From positions 62,001 through 126,000 of the forward strand of contig NZ_OAOF01000003.1 of assembly GCF_900205965.1 (NCBI RefSeq): a DNA stretch of 64,000 bases, in the 5' to 3' direction. The translations under genes were made by a program, and so were the position numbers. The first letter of the stretch is position 1. Each line of letters opens with the position of its first letter. This document shows positions 15,911 through 25,321 of this stretch, one piece after another. The stretch comes from Lacrimispora amygdalina (GTDB taxonomy: Bacteria > Bacillota > Clostridia > Lachnospirales > Lachnospiraceae). The notes beneath the pieces were generated by a model that was given only the letters and a program-made list of their open reading frames with translations, was not told the origin of the DNA and searched no databases.

Positions 15911-17842
15911 ATGTCAAAAACGATAAGGATGACAACAGCACAGGCACTGGTAAAGTTCCTGGATAACCAGTATGTTTCAGTGGATGGAACAGAAATAAAG
16001 TTTGTTGAAGGTTTTTTCACGATTTTCGGTCATGGAATTGCAGTCGGCCTGGGAGAAGCTCTGGATACAGATCCGGGCCAGCTCCGGGTCCTTCAGGGCA
16101 GAAATGAGCAGGGCATGTGCCATACGGCTATCGCATTTGCCAAACAGAATCAGCGCAGAAGAATTATCCCCTGCGCCTCATCGGTTGGACCGGGTGCTGC
16201 CAATATGGTGACTGCCTGCGCTACAGCAACGGTTAATAATATCCCGCTTCTTGTATTTCCGGCGGATACCTTTGCCTCCAGACAGCCTGATCCGGTGCTT
16301 CAGCAGTTAGAGCAGAGCAGCAGCCTTGCTACCACGACCAACGATGCATTTAAACCGGTATGCAAGTACTGGGACCGGATTACCAGACCGGAGATGATTA
16401 TGAGCGCACTGATCAATGCCATGCGTGTGCTAACCGATCCGGCAGAGACAGGGGCATGCTGTATATCCCTATGTCAGGATGTGGAAGGAGAATCCTTTGA
16501 TTATCCGGAGTATTTCTTTAAGAAACGGGTTCATAAGATTACCAGACCTGTGGCAGTAGAGGAAGAGCTTTTAGAAATTGCTGACATCATTTCTGAGGCG
16601 AAGAAACCGATTGTAATCGTGGGCGGAGGCGTCCGTTACTCAGATGCAGGTGAAACCGTAGAAAAATTCTGTGAAGAATTCAAAATTCCGTTTGGGGAGA
16701 GTCAGGCAGGAAAGAGTGCCTGTAAATCAAGCCATCCGTACTGCCTGGGCGGAATTGGAGTAACAGGTACTTATGCCTCCAATGTCATTGCAAAGGACGC
16801 GGATGTGGTAATCGCCATCGGTACCAGACTGAGCGATTTTACAACCAGCTCCAAGTGGCTGTTTCAGAGAGAAAATGTGAAGATTGTTACGATCAATAAC
16901 AGCAGATTTCATGCTTATAAGATGGATGCGTCCATGGCAGTGGGCGATGCAAAAGTAACGGTAGAGGCACTGACTGAAAAACTGAGAGAAAAGCAGTATG
17001 TATCTCAGTACAAAAACGAGATCACAGATGCCAAAAAGAAATGGGCTGAAGAAATGGTGCGCTTAGGCAGCACTCAGTATACAGGAGATGATTTCGAACC
17101 CATTATCAAGGCGAGAGATCCCAGAACGATTCCGGAATTTGTCCGCCTGACCAATGGTAAGATTACCCAGACCGCCGCACTTGCAGCCATCAGAAGAGTG
17201 ATTGATGAAGATGCTACCATTATTACTGCGGGAGGTTCCCTTCCAAGCTGTATGCAGCGTATGTGGACCACCGACAAACGGGGCGGGTACCACGCAGAAT
17301 ACGGATATTCCTGTATGGGATATGAAGTGGCAGCAACCCTGGGCGTAAAATTTGCAGAACCGGAACATGAGGTTTACTGTGTAGTGGGCGACTCCAGTTT
17401 TCAGATGCTTCACAGTGAGATCATGACCATTATGCAGGAAAGACAGAAAGTTAATATCCTGATATTTGATAACTGCGGATTTGGCTGTATCAACAATCTG
17501 GAGATGAACCATGGTATCGGCAGTCTTGCGACAGAATTCCGATATACAGACGGCAAAAAACCAACTGGTGATTTAATACCTGTTGACTATGCAAAAATCG
17601 GAGAGGGCTATGGCCTGAAAACCTATACCTGCCGTACCATCGGGGAGCTGGAAGATGCCTTAAAGGATGCGAAGAGTCAGGAAAAAGCATGTCTGTTTGA
17701 CTTAAAGGTGATTCCAAAGACTATGTCCGACGGGTATGAGTCCTGGTGGAACGTAGGACTTGCCGATGTTTCCCAGAAGGTCAGCGTAAATGAGGCATGG
17801 GAAAGAGTCCTGGAAGGAAGAAATGAAGCCAGAAAGTATTAA
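15911..17842 (+). CDS. iolD: 3D-(3,5/4)-trihydroxycyclohexane-1,2-dione acylhydrolase
   Basis: A thiamine-diphosphate enzyme (643 residues) that opens the ring of the diketo inositol intermediate to give 5-deoxy-glucuronate. The three ThDP-enzyme domains are present: N-terminal pyrimidine-binding domain with the activating Glu region (VEGFFTIFGHG), a central domain (VIVGGGVRYSDAG; VIAIGTRLSDF), and a C-terminal pyrophosphate-binding domain (VVGDSSFQMLHSEI then NCGFGCINN). Length is normal for IolD. It lies 22 bases after iolC with an AAAGGAGAG site. Confidence 0.95.
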   Translation: MSKTIRMTTAQALVKFLDNQYVSVDGTEIKFVEGFFTIFGHGIAVGLGEALDTDPGQLRVLQGRNEQGMCHTAIAFAKQNQRRRIIPCASSVGPGAANMVTACATATVNNIPLLVFPADTFASRQPDPVLQQLEQSSSLATTTNDAFKPVCKYWDRITRPEMIMSALINAMRVLTDPAETGACCISLCQDVEGESFDYPEYFFKKRVHKITRPVAVEEELLEIADIISEAKKPIVIVGGGVRYSDAGETVEKFCEEFKIPFGESQAGKSACKSSHPYCLGGIGVTGTYASNVIAKDADVVIAIGTRLSDFTTSSKWLFQRENVKIVTINNSRFHAYKMDASMAVGDAKVTVEALTEKLREKQYVSQYKNEITDAKKKWAEEMVRLGSTQYTGDDFEPIIKARDPRTIPEFVRLTNGKITQTAALAAIRRVIDEDATIITAGGSLPSCMQRMWTTDKRGGYHAEYGYSCMGYEVAATLGVKFAEPEHEVYCVVGDSSFQMLHSEIMTIMQERQKVNILIFDNCGFGCINNLEMNHGIGSLATEFRYTDGKKPTGDLIPVDYAKIGEGYGLKTYTCRTIGELEDALKDAKSQEKACLFDLKVIPKTMSDGYESWWNVGLADVSQKVSVNEAWERVLEGRNEARKY

Positions 17843-17872
17843 AAACGGACATCGAAAGAAAGGAAGAAAACT

Positions 17873-18661
17873 ATGGGTCAGGTATTCGGATATCCGGAAT
17901 TTGATGAGTCCGGAGAAAAGATTTTAACCACTTATACCAATGAGTATAAAGATATGGGAATGGACATTCGGGTTTACCGCATGAAAGCAGGAGAGACCAG
18001 GACGTTCTTAAAAGAGAAGGAAGAAACAGCGGTGCTTCTTTTAAAAGGAAGAATTGTATATCGCGGAGGAAGTATAGAACAGGAAGCTTCAAGAATTGAT
18101 GTTTTTACAGAAGGACCGTGGTGTCTGCATGGTTGTGCAGGTACAGAAATTTCTGTAAAAGCAAAAGAGGATTCTGAGATTTTAGTCCAGTCAGCTGAAA
18201 ATGAGAAAGCATTTGAAGCAAAGCTGTATCAGCCGGAAGATGCACCCTGGAAATACTCCGCTGTAGGTAAGTTTGGTAATGTGGCAAAACGCCGGGTGAA
18301 TACGATTTTTGACATTGAGATCGCTCCTTATTCCAATATGGTGCTGGGAGAGGTTTTAAATGACAGGGGAAACTGGTCTGGTTATCTACCCCACAGGCAT
18401 CCACAGCCTGAGACCTATTATTTTCTGTTTGACCGTCCGGAAGGATTCGGTGCAAGCTTTGTGGGAGATCAGGTGTTTAAAAGCACAGACGGCAGCTTTT
18501 CCGCAATTCCGGGAGGGGAGCTTCATCCCCAGGCGGTTGCGCCGGGATTCCAGATGTATACCTGTTGGATGATCCGCCATCTGGAGGGAAATCCGTGGAA
18601 TCAGACAGACCGCAACGAAGATGAACGTTACTTGTGGCTGCATGATGCCAAATTTGAATAA
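17873..18661 (+). CDS. iolB: 5-deoxy-glucuronate isomerase
   Basis: A 262-residue bicupin of the KduI/IolB family that isomerises 5-deoxy-glucuronate to 2-deoxy-5-keto-gluconate. The metal-binding cluster HRHPQPETYYF (two His and Glu) and the later His in GGELHPQAV are visible. Located between iolD and iolE, with a GAAAGGAAG site before the ATG. Confidence 0.95.
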   Translation: MGQVFGYPEFDESGEKILTTYTNEYKDMGMDIRVYRMKAGETRTFLKEKEETAVLLLKGRIVYRGGSIEQEASRIDVFTEGPWCLHGCAGTEISVKAKEDSEILVQSAENEKAFEAKLYQPEDAPWKYSAVGKFGNVAKRRVNTIFDIEIAPYSNMVLGEVLNDRGNWSGYLPHRHPQPETYYFLFDRPEGFGASFVGDQVFKSTDGSFSAIPGGELHPQAVAPGFQMYTCWMIRHLEGNPWNQTDRNEDERYLWLHDAKFE

Positions 18662-18727
18662 CACAGGGGTTAATCGCCGCGAAACCAGCGGTATAAAAAT
18701 ATGATAAGACAGGGAAGGGAAGCAAAA

Positions 18728-19627
18728 ATGTTAAACAGGGAGAAAGTAAAATTAGGAATTGCACCAATTGCATGGACCAACGATGATCTTCCGGATCTGG
18801 GTAAGGAGAATACCTTCGAGCAGTGCGTCAGCGAAATGGCACTTGCAGGATTTACCGGTTCTGAAGTGGGTAACAAGTACCCGAAAGATCCGGAGGTTTT
18901 AAAGAAGGCTCTCGAATTAAGAGGGGTGGAGATCTGCAACGCATGGTTTTCTACATTCTTAATCAGCAAACCCTACGAAGAGACTGAGGCAGAATTTGAA
19001 AAGCATGTAGCTTTCTTAGCAGCTATGGGCGCTAAGGTAGTGGGTGTATCTGAGCAGAGTTACAGCACACAGGGAATTCAGGATCAGCCGGTTTTTGAAG
19101 GAAAGCATGAGATGGATGACAGAGAATGGGATCTTCTCTGCAATGGTTTAAACCGACTTGGCAAGCTTTCTAAAGAAAAATACGGGGTGGCATTAACCTT
19201 CCACCATCATATGGGGACGGTTGTACAGTCTGCAGCAGAGACAGACCGTATGATGGAACATACAGATCCGGAATATGTAAGTCTGCTTTTTGACAGCGGC
19301 CACTTTGCATACTGCGGCGAGAATCCGGTTGAAATGGTAACAAAGCATATCAACCGCATCAAACATGTACATTTAAAGGATATCCGTCCGGAAGTAGTAA
19401 AAAAGGTGAGGGAAGAGAAGATGAGCTTCTTAGCAGGCGTACGCGCAGGTGCATTCACCATTCCGGGAGACGGATGTGTGGACTTTGGTCCGATCTTCAA
19501 GGTGCTGGAAGACGCAGCTTATGAGGGTTATATGGTAGTAGAAGCGGAGCAGGATCCGGCTAAGGCAAATCCTCTGGAATATGCAATCCGCGCAAGAAAA
19601 TTTATTGCTGAAAAAACAGGTCTTTAA
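18728..19627 (+). CDS. iolE: Myo-inosose-2 dehydratase
   Basis: A 299-residue TIM-barrel enzyme that dehydrates 2-keto-myo-inositol. Metal ligands and motifs: [43 protein letters not shown], and [14 protein letters not shown] near the C terminus, which is highly characteristic of IolE. An earlier ATG at 18701 exists, but the purine-rich site AGGGAAGGGA lies between the two, so 18728 was chosen. Confidence 0.95.
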   Translation: MLNREKVKLGIAPIAWTNDDLPDLGKENTFEQCVSEMALAGFTGSEVGNKYPKDPEVLKKALELRGVEICNAWFSTFLISKPYEETEAEFEKHVAFLAAMGAKVVGVSEQSYSTQGIQDQPVFEGKHEMDDREWDLLCNGLNRLGKLSKEKYGVALTFHHHMGTVVQSAAETDRMMEHTDPEYVSLLFDSGHFAYCGENPVEMVTKHINRIKHVHLKDIRPEVVKKVREEKMSFLAGVRAGAFTIPGDGCVDFGPIFKVLEDAAYEGYMVVEAEQDPAKANPLEYAIRARKFIAEKTGL

Positions 19628-19654
19628 TTTTAAAGATAAAAGGAGAAGAATATT

Positions 19655-20668
19655 ATGGTAACCGTAGGAATTATCGGAGCAGGCAGAATCGGAAAGGTTC
19701 ATACCACAAGCATCTGCAATATTGTTAAGAATGCTACAATTAAGACAATCGCTGACCCATTTATGAATGAGGAAACAGCAAACTGGGCAAAGAGCATGGG
19801 CGTAACCAATACAACCAGTGATTACAAGGAGATTCTGGCTGATCCGGAGATCGATGCAGTGTTGATCTGCTCTTCCACAAACACGCATTCTCCCATCTCT
19901 GTAGAAGCAATTAAGGCTGGAAAGCATGTATTCTGCGAAAAGCCCATTGACCATGACGTAGAGAAGATTAAAGAAGTGATCGATGCATTAAAGGACAGCA
20001 AGGTGAAATATCAGGTAGGCTTTAACCGCCGCTTTGACCATAACTTTGAAGCGGTGAGAAATGCAGTTGCAGCAGGAAAAATCGGTGATCCACATATTAT
20101 CAAGGTGACTTCCAGAGATCCTGAGCCGCCCAGCGCAGAATATGCGGCTGTATCCGGCGGTATGTTCCTTGACATGACCATTCATGATTTTGATATGGTG
20201 CGTTATCTGGCTGGATGTGATGCAGAAGAGATCTATGTACAGTCTGCTGTTTTAGTTGATCCTGCCATTGGAGAAGCCGGCGATGTGGATACTGCTGTTA
20301 TCACAATCAAGATGGAGAACGGTGCGATTGCAGTGATTGATAATTCCAGAAAAGCGGCTTATGGATATGACCAGAGAGCGGAAGTGTTCGGATCTAAGGG
20401 AATGGTTGCGACTGCTAATGATACAGAATCCAGTGCTGTCTTAAGCACTGCAGATGGAGTAACAGGTGAGAAGCCGCTTTACTTCTTCTTAGAGCGTTAT
20501 ATGCAGTCCTTTGCTAAGGAAGTAAACTGCTTTATCGAAGCCATTGAGAAGGATACAGACACTCCTCTTGGTGTATTAGATGGTTTAAAACCGGTGTTAA
20601 TGGGAATCGCAGCTAAGAAATCTGTAAAAGAGCACAGACCGGTAAGAATTTCTGAGATTATAATGTAA
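19655..20668 (+). CDS. iolG: Inositol 2-dehydrogenase
   Basis: A 337-residue Gfo/Idh/MocA enzyme that oxidises myo-inositol to 2-keto-myo-inositol with NAD+, the first pathway step. It has the Rossmann motif GIIGAGRIGKVH at residues 4-15, CEKP, FNRRFDHNF, and the catalytic DMTIHDFDMVRYL with Asp and His. Last gene of the operon, followed by a strong terminator. The presence of iolG, E, D, B, C, J and mmsA covers the whole route. Confidence 0.94.
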   Translation: MVTVGIIGAGRIGKVHTTSICNIVKNATIKTIADPFMNEETANWAKSMGVTNTTSDYKEILADPEIDAVLICSSTNTHSPISVEAIKAGKHVFCEKPIDHDVEKIKEVIDALKDSKVKYQVGFNRRFDHNFEAVRNAVAAGKIGDPHIIKVTSRDPEPPSAEYAAVSGGMFLDMTIHDFDMVRYLAGCDAEEIYVQSAVLVDPAIGEAGDVDTAVITIKMENGAIAVIDNSRKAAYGYDQRAEVFGSKGMVATANDTESSAVLSTADGVTGEKPLYFFLERYMQSFAKEVNCFIEAIEKDTDTPLGVLDGLKPVLMGIAAKKSVKEHRPVRISEIIM

Positions 20669-20674
20669 GACATA

Positions 20675-20704
20675 GGACCTGCTGGCTGACTGGCAGGTCC
20701 TTTT
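20675..20704 (+). terminator. Terminator at the end of the iol operon
   Basis: GGACCTGC pairs with GCAGGTCC around a 10-base loop and is followed by TTTT. Confidence 0.9.
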
Positions 20705-20854
20705 GCAATCTGTCTGTGCTGGACTATAGAGTACAAAAACTGCATAGAAACTAACATGGAAAAAGCAAATACTGCGCTGACGTTTTTGTTTAAACATGTT
20801 AAATTAGTAGCATATTTTATAAGATACAGTTCAACATAGAAAAGAGGGGTTATC

Positions 20855-21547
20855 GTGTATCAATTGGAACAGATGGTGATTGGCTGGGTGGAACGGTATG
20901 ATCTGGTGTATCAGACCAGTTTGCTTTTTCGAATCATTGCAGCTGGTTTTTCCGGATATTTAATCGGATACGAAAGAAAAAACCGGAATAAAGGGGCAGG
21001 AATGAGAACCCATGCCATTGTGGCGATGGGGGCTGCTCTTATGATGGTTGTATCCAAGTATGGTTTTCAGGATATTCCTAAATTTGATGCTTCCAGAATT
21101 GCTGCCCAGATCGTGTCTGGAATCGGTTTTCTGGGAGCTGGTGTTATTTTTGTTAAGAATAATTCCGTCAGCGGTCTGACTACGGCTGCCGGTATCTGGG
21201 CAACAGCAGGAGTGGGAATGGCGATTGGTGCCGGTGCTTATTATCTGGGCTGCGGTTCAGCGTTTCTTTTGGTTATGATACAGGTTCTGCTCCATGACGT
21301 ACCATTTCTATCAAAGGAACCGTATCGGTGTATGCTGAAAATCAGTACCTCCCATTACGACGCAGTTATAACAGAGTTGTTTCATAAACTCAACGAAGAT
21401 AAGGTAAAGGTGCTTAACGTAAAAATAGGAAAATCCAAGGACGCAACCAAGATCGAACTTGATTTACTTTATCCGGCCGGCTATGAAAAGAATGACCTGG
21501 TTCTCCGCCTGTCCAACGACAAACGGATTGATTCGATTAACGGATAG
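20855..21547 (+). CDS. MgtC/SapB-family membrane protein
   Basis: A 230-residue inner-membrane protein. The MgtC domain spans about the first 145 residues with four to five membrane segments and the conserved GYLIGYERK, GMRTHAIVAMGAAL, AAQIVSGIGFLGAGVI and GLTTAAGIW motifs; a soluble ACT-like C-terminal domain follows. MgtC proteins modulate F-type ATPase or act in low-magnesium and acid stress in some bacteria; the role of the short clostridial type is not known. The start codon is GTG after a GAGGGG site. Monocistronic between the iol terminator and a PHP gene. Confidence 0.92.
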   Translation: MYQLEQMVIGWVERYDLVYQTSLLFRIIAAGFSGYLIGYERKNRNKGAGMRTHAIVAMGAALMMVVSKYGFQDIPKFDASRIAAQIVSGIGFLGAGVIFVKNNSVSGLTTAAGIWATAGVGMAIGAGAYYLGCGSAFLLVMIQVLLHDVPFLSKEPYRCMLKISTSHYDAVITELFHKLNEDKVKVLNVKIGKSKDATKIELDLLYPAGYEKNDLVLRLSNDKRIDSING

Positions 21548-21665
21548 TCTATAAAAACAAAAAGTGCAATAAATTTCAACAGAAAAACAAAAATAAGGTA
21601 GAAGAACCGCGGTAAAAAGAGATATACTCATGAAGTAAGATTACGAGAAAGCAAAGAGAAAAATT

Positions 21666-22385
21666 ATGATAAAGCGTCTTACTGCAGATTTACACACGCA
21701 TACAGATGTAAGCGGGCATGGTTATAGTACCGTTTATGAAAATATCACAGCGGCAAAGGCTGCCGGACTTTTAGCGGTAGGAATCAGCAACCACTGTCCG
21801 GCTCATCCGGACGGAGCACCGGAGGGGCATTTCAGAAATCTGCGTGTGCTTCCGGAATGGGTGGATGGGATCCGTGTACTTCGCGGGGCAGAGCTGAATT
21901 TTATAAATTTTGACGGAGAGATTGATTTAAGTCCGGATACCATAGAAAACCGGCTGGATTATACCATAGCCTCTTTTCATGAGGATGTGATCCCGCCGGG
22001 AAGCATAAAAGACCATACAGAAGCATATCTTCACGCAGCCAAAAATCCTCTGATAGACATCATCGGACATAGCGGAACTGCCTGCTATGAGTATGATTTT
22101 GAACGGGTAATACCGGAGTTAGGTAAAAATGGTAAACTTGTGGAGATTAACGAAGGGACTTTCCGTGTCAGGAAAGATTCCGCGCAAAACTGCAGGACCA
22201 TTGCCAGACTCTGTATGAAATACAGCGTTTCTGTCATTGTCAGCTCAGATGCACATTTCTGCAGGAGTGTGGGACAGTTTGATGAGGCTCTTGCCATGTT
22301 AAACAGCCTGAATTTTCCAAAACAGCTGGTGGTGAATGCAGGTATGGAACAGCTGGAGTCCTGGTTTCTTCGTAAACGGAGATGA
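21666..22385 (+). CDS. PHP-domain phosphoesterase (YcdX/histidinol-phosphatase-like)
   Basis: A 239-residue PHP-domain protein, a trinuclear-metal phosphoesterase fold. Metal ligands are visible in DLHTHTDVSGHG, SNHCPAHPDG, the Glu of GAELNF, FHEDVIPP, GHSG and SSDAHF. It resembles YcdX phosphatases. It sits just upstream of the ROK kinase with only 69 bases between, so it may belong to the same sugar-processing unit. Confidence 0.88.
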   Translation: MIKRLTADLHTHTDVSGHGYSTVYENITAAKAAGLLAVGISNHCPAHPDGAPEGHFRNLRVLPEWVDGIRVLRGAELNFINFDGEIDLSPDTIENRLDYTIASFHEDVIPPGSIKDHTEAYLHAAKNPLIDIIGHSGTACYEYDFERVIPELGKNGKLVEINEGTFRVRKDSAQNCRTIARLCMKYSVSVIVSSDAHFCRSVGQFDEALAMLNSLNFPKQLVVNAGMEQLESWFLRKRR

Positions 22386-22400
22386 TAATGAAAGAAAAAT

Positions 22401-22424
22401 GCCGGGGTGCAGCTGCGCTCCGGC
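22401..22424 (+). other. Intergenic stem-loop between the PHP and ROK genes
   Basis: A 10-bp stem (GCCGGGGTGC with GCGCTCCGGC, two G-T pairs) around the loop AGCT. No T run follows, so it is not a terminator; it may stabilise or process the mRNA. Confidence 0.5.
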
Positions 22425-22454
22425 AGTTGTGCGCGGAAAGGGAGCGGATAGAGA

Positions 22455-23405
22455 ATGAAGTATTATATCGGAATAGACTTAGGGGGAACCAATATTGCCG
22501 CCGGTCTGGTAGGAGAAGACGGAACACTTTTCACCCGCCTGTCTGTGCCAACCAGAAGCGGAAGAAGTGCAGGGGAGATCGTTGAGGATATGGCGGACCT
22601 TGCAAAGAAGGCGGCACAGGAGGGAAATGTTTCCTGGGAAGAGATAGAAGCTGTGGGCATGGGCGTCCCGGGAACCGCTAATAAAGAGACCGGAATAGTT
22701 GAGTATGCCAATAATCTGGGATTCTATGATGAGCCGCTGGTATCCATGATGGAGAAGGCATTGCCGGGCAAAAAAATACGTTTTGATAATGATGCCAATG
22801 CTGCGGCATGGGGAGAATATACGGCAGGAAGCGGGAAAGGCGTAAGCTCCATGCTGGCTGTGACTCTGGGAACCGGGGTTGGCGGCGGAATCATTCTTGA
22901 CGGAAAGCTATATGAGGGAGTGAACTATGCGGCTGGTGAATTCGGACATTTCACCATTGACCGGAACGGAATTGTATGCAACTGCGGAAGAAAAGGCTGC
23001 TTTGAAGCTTATGCTTCTGCCACTGCATTGATTTCACAGACAAAAGAGGCGATGCTGGATAATCCCCAATCCATTCTCTGGGAGCTGTGCGAAGGGGAGA
23101 TTGAGAACGTGGAGGGCAAAACACTCTTTGACGGAGTCAGAAGAGAGGATGCTGCTGCGCTTTTCGTATTTGACCGATACGTCGAGTACCTGGCAGCGGG
23201 GCTTTTGGATTTAATCAATATATTCCAGCCGGAATTAATCTGCATTGGCGGAGGCATCAGCAAAGCTGGAGATTTACTCTTAGATCCGTTAAAAAGAATC
23301 ATAGACCAGGAAGATTATGCAAGAACCTCAAAGCGCAGGACAAGGATTACTGCAGCGGTGTTAGACAATGATGCCGGGCTGATTGGAGCTGCGCTATTAG
23401 AATAG
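22455..23405 (+). CDS. ROK-family sugar kinase (glucokinase-like)
   Basis: A 316-residue ROK kinase. N-terminal ATP-binding motif GIDLGGTNIAAGLV, the catalytic DNDANAAAWGE, and the ROK zinc motif CNCGRKGCFE preceded by GEFGHF. Such enzymes phosphorylate glucose, N-acetylmannosamine or related sugars in the cytoplasm. Next to an unrecognised glycan-active-like protein and an Opp-type importer, it may phosphorylate a sugar released inside the cell. A GGGAGCGG site precedes the ATG. Confidence 0.92.
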   Translation: MKYYIGIDLGGTNIAAGLVGEDGTLFTRLSVPTRSGRSAGEIVEDMADLAKKAAQEGNVSWEEIEAVGMGVPGTANKETGIVEYANNLGFYDEPLVSMMEKALPGKKIRFDNDANAAAWGEYTAGSGKGVSSMLAVTLGTGVGGGIILDGKLYEGVNYAAGEFGHFTIDRNGIVCNCGRKGCFEAYASATALISQTKEAMLDNPQSILWELCEGEIENVEGKTLFDGVRREDAAALFVFDRYVEYLAAGLLDLINIFQPELICIGGGISKAGDLLLDPLKRIIDQEDYARTSKRRTRITAAVLDNDAGLIGAALLE

Positions 23406-23425
23406 AAGAAAAGAGGACAGGAATT

Positions 23426-25066
23426 ATGAAACGGTATATGGGACATCTGATACGTTCCGCAGAGAAGCGGGTGGATCATTTTTTAAGTACACAGGTAACA
23501 GACGAAAAAGACCCTTTTTACGGAGGGATGAAACGTGCTATTTTAGAGGTCAAGCCCACCATCTATGTGATGGCAGATGCAGCATCAGTTTATTTGAATT
23601 CTCAAAGCAGGTATTACAAGGATGCTGCTCTTCTTCGTGCCATGGAAGCAGCCGTGACCTTTATCGCAAACTGCCAGAGAGAGGATGGAAGCTTTGATTA
23701 TCCCTCCTGCAATTTTAAATCTGCACCGGACACCTCCTTTTGCTTTAAACGTCTGATTGCAACCTACCGCCTGTTTTTAAAATATACGAAAGTAGGCGAG
23801 CTGGAAAAACTGAAGGACGGTTACCGTTTTATACTGGAAGAATCCTTAAACGCTCTCCTGACCGGAGGATTTCACACTCCCAACCACCGCTGGGGAATTA
23901 CAGCTGCATTGATGCAGGGGGCAAATCTGGTAAAAGAAGAAAATCCGGAGTTTGCCACGCAGCTGCTTGCCCGTGCAGACCAGTATCTGGCGGAAGGGAT
24001 TGACGGCAATGAGGAAGGGGAGTATGCAGAGCGCTCTACCGGCAATTACAATGCAGTGGTAAACAATGCCATGATGGCAATGTATGAGGAAACCGGCGAG
24101 GAAAGCTATCTGGGATATGTGGAGCGGAACTTAAAAATGATGCTCTTTTACATTGATCCCGACGATACGATTTTCACACAGAATTCCACCAGACAGGATC
24201 AGGGGAAGGCTGATTATCCGGACAAGTATTTTTACCAGTATTTATATATGGCCGCAAAAACCGGAGAGGAAATCTTTGACCGGGCTGCCCATAAGATTAT
24301 CAAAGACAATATGGAACGGGGCGACATGGCGCCTGAATGCCTGCATATTATAATGCTTCATGATTTTATGGAGCAGTATGAATTGAAAGGATATGGCTTC
24401 TTAGATACGTACCATAAGCTTTTTGAGGAAGCTGGTGTAATCAGGGGAAAGACTTCCCGATATGGCTACAGTATCCTCAAAGGGAAAAGTGCGTTTCTGT
24501 TCTTAAAATTTAAGGAAACACTGGTATACTTAAAAATAGGAGAGAGCTACTGCGATATCCGTAACTTTGTTCCTCAGACAATGGAAGAAAAAGATGGAGT
24601 CTGCGTTTTAACTTCTGTTGCAAAAGGCTGGTATTATCTTCCGTTTAAAGAAAAACAGGACACAACAGACTGGTGGAAAATGGATCATAAGAAGCGGGAT
24701 ATTTTAAACAGCAGTGAAATCCGCATGACTGTCACTCTGAAAGAGCTCATCGACGGCATGGAAGTGTCCGTGAAAGCAGAGGGACTTGACAAAGCGCCTC
24801 TACGTGTTGAAATCTGTATTCCTGCAGGCAGCGTTCTGGAAAATGAGCATTTTCATATGAGAGCAGAAAAAGGCGGAGAGATGGTGCTTCGGGATGGCTT
24901 TCTTAATCTTCTTCACGGAGATCAGAAGCTTCTCATTGGACCGGGATTTGGAACACATGAATTCGGCGGACATTACTCAGGTGAAGAGATCAACACCGCC
25001 GGCTTTACTCTGTATTTCAATGACTATACCCCATATGAAAGAACCTTCTCCATTCGAAATATATAA
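23426..25066 (+). CDS. Uncharacterised protein with alpha/alpha-barrel and beta-sandwich look, possible glycan-active enzyme
   Basis: A 546-residue protein without signal peptide, so cytoplasmic. I do not recognise the family with certainty. The first two thirds are helical and read like an (alpha/alpha) toroid of polysaccharide lyases or GH enzymes, with conserved-looking aromatic and polar patches (CQREDGSFDYPSC, GGFHTPNHRWG, AERSTGNYNAVVNNAMMAMYEETG, DTIFTQNSTRQDQGKADYPDKYFYQY). The last third is beta-rich (GMEVSVKAEGL, GPGFGTHEFGGHYSG) like an antiparallel beta sandwich. A His-Arg and an Asn-Tyr-Asn patch could be catalytic. It follows the ROK kinase by 20 bases and precedes an Opp-type importer, suggesting a role in breakdown of an imported oligosaccharide. 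Function is inference. Confidence 0.7.
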   Translation: MKRYMGHLIRSAEKRVDHFLSTQVTDEKDPFYGGMKRAILEVKPTIYVMADAASVYLNSQSRYYKDAALLRAMEAAVTFIANCQREDGSFDYPSCNFKSAPDTSFCFKRLIATYRLFLKYTKVGELEKLKDGYRFILEESLNALLTGGFHTPNHRWGITAALMQGANLVKEENPEFATQLLARADQYLAEGIDGNEEGEYAERSTGNYNAVVNNAMMAMYEETGEESYLGYVERNLKMMLFYIDPDDTIFTQNSTRQDQGKADYPDKYFYQYLYMAAKTGEEIFDRAAHKIIKDNMERGDMAPECLHIIMLHDFMEQYELKGYGFLDTYHKLFEEAGVIRGKTSRYGYSILKGKSAFLFLKFKETLVYLKIGESYCDIRNFVPQTMEEKDGVCVLTSVAKGWYYLPFKEKQDTTDWWKMDHKKRDILNSSEIRMTVTLKELIDGMEVSVKAEGLDKAPLRVEICIPAGSVLENEHFHMRAEKGGEMVLRDGFLNLLHGDQKLLIGPGFGTHEFGGHYSGEEINTAGFTLYFNDYTPYERTFSIRNI

Positions 25067-25124
25067 AAAAGGGAATATCATAAATACAACATTGTTCATA
25101 ATAGATATATCATATGCCAAAGAA

Positions 25125-25156
25125 GGCAGTTGCTGGTTTTAACAACTGTCTTTTTT
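25125..25156 (+). terminator. Terminator after the uncharacterised glycan-active-like gene
   Basis: GGCAGTTG pairs with CAACTGTC (one G-T pair) around a 10-base loop, then six Ts. Confidence 0.85.
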
Positions 25157-25229
25157 ACTACCTGCTTAATGGAAAAACTATGATTAACATATAAAAACTA
25201 TAGAAAAATAGGATTAATGTCGAAAAGTG

Positions 25230-25259
25230 TTGAAAAAAGTAGGTAAGTCGGTATATAAT
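25230..25259 (+). promoter_or_regulatory. Promoter of the Opp/Dpp-type ABC operon
   Basis: TTGAAA (25230-25235), 18-base spacer, TATAAT (25254-25259), about 60 bases before the binding-protein start. Confidence 0.7.
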
Positions 25260-25321
25260 GATTTTAACTTTTTCTGATTAAGGACAGATGAGTTTAGGGA
25301 CAGTAAAGAAAGGAGAAAATT

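Noticed and set aside
22382..22585. Small plus-strand gene between the PHP and ROK genes
   Set aside because: Runs across the intergenic hairpin into the ROK gene in another frame, no ribosome site, Arg-rich composition from GC-rich sequence.
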